From Brachyspira hampsonii (GTDB taxonomy: Bacteria > Spirochaetota > Brachyspiria > Brachyspirales > Brachyspiraceae): a DNA stretch of 64,000 nucleotides. The first letter of the stretch is position 1; every line of letters begins with the position of its first letter. A program made the position numbers and the translations under genes. The notes under the pieces were generated by a model that made no database searches, was not told the DNA's origin, and saw nothing but the letters and a program-made list of their open reading frames with translations. The stretch covers positions 1,612,001 through 1,676,000 of the forward strand of contig NZ_CP019914.1 in NCBI RefSeq assembly GCF_002214805.1. The letters are read 5' to 3'. Below are positions 63,065-64,000 of this stretch, in pieces.

Positions 63065-63358
63065 TTATTCTATAGGCATAGAATCTATTATAGAATTAGC
63101 CAAAGAGTTTAATACTTCTTCTCTTAATGCACCATCTTGCATGTATAATTCTAATCTTTTTTTAGCTTCTGCAATTTTTTCTTCTCTTACATCTGGAGCT
63201 TCTTTGATGATGTTCATTAGTTTTTCATTTTGCAAAGCTAATCTTGATTCATTAGAAATTTCTATTCTATCTGAACCCATTTTAGAAACTTTTTCATTAT
63301 ACTTAATATTAGATTTTTGTTGTATATTTGATGTGCCGCCTATTTTATCAATTGTCAT
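63065..63358 (-). CDS. flgM: FlgM-like anti-sigma-28 protein
   Basis: 97 residues from ATG 63358 (MTIDKIGGTSNIQQ), with AAGGAG 7 bases upstream. The longer in-frame ORF upstream lies within rsmI and has no ribosome site. The C-terminal half carries the FlgM pattern: DRIEISNESRLAL, then IIKEAPDVREEKIAEAKKRL, then short helices. FlgM binds the flagellar sigma factor FliA until hooks are complete. The N-terminus is longer and disordered, as usual. It overlaps the end of rsmI by 11 bases. Assigned from pattern. The Gly/Lys-rich tail of classical FlgM is altered. Confidence 0.65.
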   Translation of the reverse strand: MTIDKIGGTSNIQQKSNIKYNEKVSKMGSDRIEISNESRLALQNEKLMNIIKEAPDVREEKIAEAKKRLELYMQDGALREEVLNSLANSIIDSMPIE

Positions 63359-64000
63359 AGTCTGACTCCTTACATAAATTATTTTCGGCATTAGCCTTGC
63401 ATACTTTAGATTTTCTATTATCAATTATAATACAAAATTCTCCTTTAGTTAGTATACTACCATCTATAAAAAAATCAAGGATATTTTTAGCTTCTGATCT
63501 TATTATTTGCTCAAATTGTTTGGTGATTTCTCTTCCGATAACAATATCCGTTTTTTCTCCGAATATGTTAACAATATCTTCTATGCATTCTTTTACTCTA
63601 TAAACAGATTCATATATTACTATTATTGTTTTCTGATTATTATATAAGTCCTTTAATTGATTCCTTCTTTTGCCTGATTTATTGGAAAGAAATCCTACAA
63701 ATAAAGTGTTGCCTGAAATTCCTGAAACTGATAGTAAAGAAGTGAATGCTGATATTCCTCCTACAGGCACTATCTTTATATTTTTTTCTATTGCCAATTT
63801 TATGATGCTTACACCGGGATCGCTTATGCATGGAGTTCCTGCATCGCTTATTATGGCAGCTGAGTTTCCATTTAATATTTCATTTATATATTCATTTATT
63901 CTATATTCTGATGAATGGCTATGATAAGAAAACAATTTATTTTTTATATTATAAAAGTTAAGTAGTTTTATGGCAACTCTTGTATCTTCTGCTAATATAA
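63348..64000 (-). CDS. rsmI: 16S rRNA (cytidine-1402-2'-O)-methyltransferase, 5' end outside window
   Basis: The reading frame continues to the window edge: bases 63936-64000 translate as ILAEDTRVAIKLLNFYNIKN, the conserved AEDTR block of RsmI, so the apparent TTG start at 63935 is not real. Then SYHSHSSEYRINEYI, AAIISDAGTPCISDPG (SAM-binding GTP-x-ISDPG motif), VPVGGISAFTSLLSVSG and FVGFLSNKSGKR. RsmI adds the 2'-O-methyl of m4Cm1402 in the ribosomal P site. About the first 45 residues lie beyond the window. It overlaps the flgM-like gene downstream. Confidence 0.93.
   Translation of the reverse strand, partial: ILAEDTRVAIKLLNFYNIKNKLFSYHSHSSEYRINEYINEILNGNSAAIISDAGTPCISDPGVSIIKLAIEKNIKIVPVGGISAFTSLLSVSGISGNTLFVGFLSNKSGKRRNQLKDLYNNQKTIIVIYESVYRVKECIEDIVNIFGEKTDIVIGREITKQFEQIIRSEAKNILDFFIDGSILTKGEFCIIIDNRKSKVCKANAENNLCKESDYDN

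Overview
The window looks like chromosomal DNA of a Brachyspira species (an anaerobic intestinal spirochaete). The base composition is very AT-rich and codons are strongly A/T-biased. Shine-Dalgarno sites are clear AAGGAG types, and several promoters are near-consensus TTGACA-16/17-TATAAT. A gene at 18057-19225 resembles the Brachyspira variable surface protein (Vsp) family. I saw no tRNA, rRNA, CRISPR array, prophage or transposase gene. Species cannot be fixed from the sequence alone.

Layout. 1-4761 (+) is the end of a surface-polysaccharide cluster: a glycosyltransferase followed by colC-, colD- and gmd-like genes, which together spell GDP-L-colitose synthesis. 5018-8932 (-) holds gatB, a large TPR/HEPN-like protein, and a 34-residue leader-type ORF with its own promoter. 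9204-14225 (+) has gap, pgk, a protein made mostly of aspartate, a small zinc-finger-like protein and argJ. 14657-24128 mixes two MATE exporters, a thiolase, an off-frame Vsp-like gene next to a GH16 lipoprotein, hisF and a PepSY-like protein. 24129-27215 is an AddB-like nuclease. 27307-33426 (-) is a methionine-type ABC operon (metN, metI, a lactate/2-hydroxyacid dehydrogenase, four tandem metQ paralogs). 33483-38709 has a DUF4405-like cytochrome, copA, a lipoprotein and UDP-glucuronate decarboxylase. 39198-45397 has an nfeD-like protease, folD, transporters and a TPR protein.

The most unusual coding region is 45492-51513 (-). It is a tightly packed operon of a charged helical protein, an amphipathic helical protein, three tandem paralogs sharing N- and C-terminal modules, and a Ycf46-like AAA ATPase that is split by a one-base frameshift. 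I do not recognise it as a described system. After it come tsaC, a degenerate REC-GGDEF protein, a type II methyltransferase whose partner HNH endonuclease has an in-frame stop at codon 10, argS, small exported proteins, a rubrerythrin-VIT1 protein, a DMT exporter, a kinase-like/LuxR membrane pair, a FlgM-like protein and rsmI (cut by the window end).

The intergenic DNA is also structured. Seven long gaps carry mosaics of two repeat modules. One is about 97 bp, bracketed by ACTTGGGYGGG and AAAGGGYGGGG, and often occurs as an inverted pair. The other is an 81-87 bp element with terminal inverted repeats around CGCACGG, which looks like a MITE. A separate stem-loop repeat sits in the 5' leaders of pgk and of the HEPN-like gene. 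At least three genes look switched off or broken by small lesions (Vsp poly-A, Ycf46 frameshift, endonuclease nonsense codon). That may reflect phase variation, decay or, for the two indel-type lesions, sequencing error.
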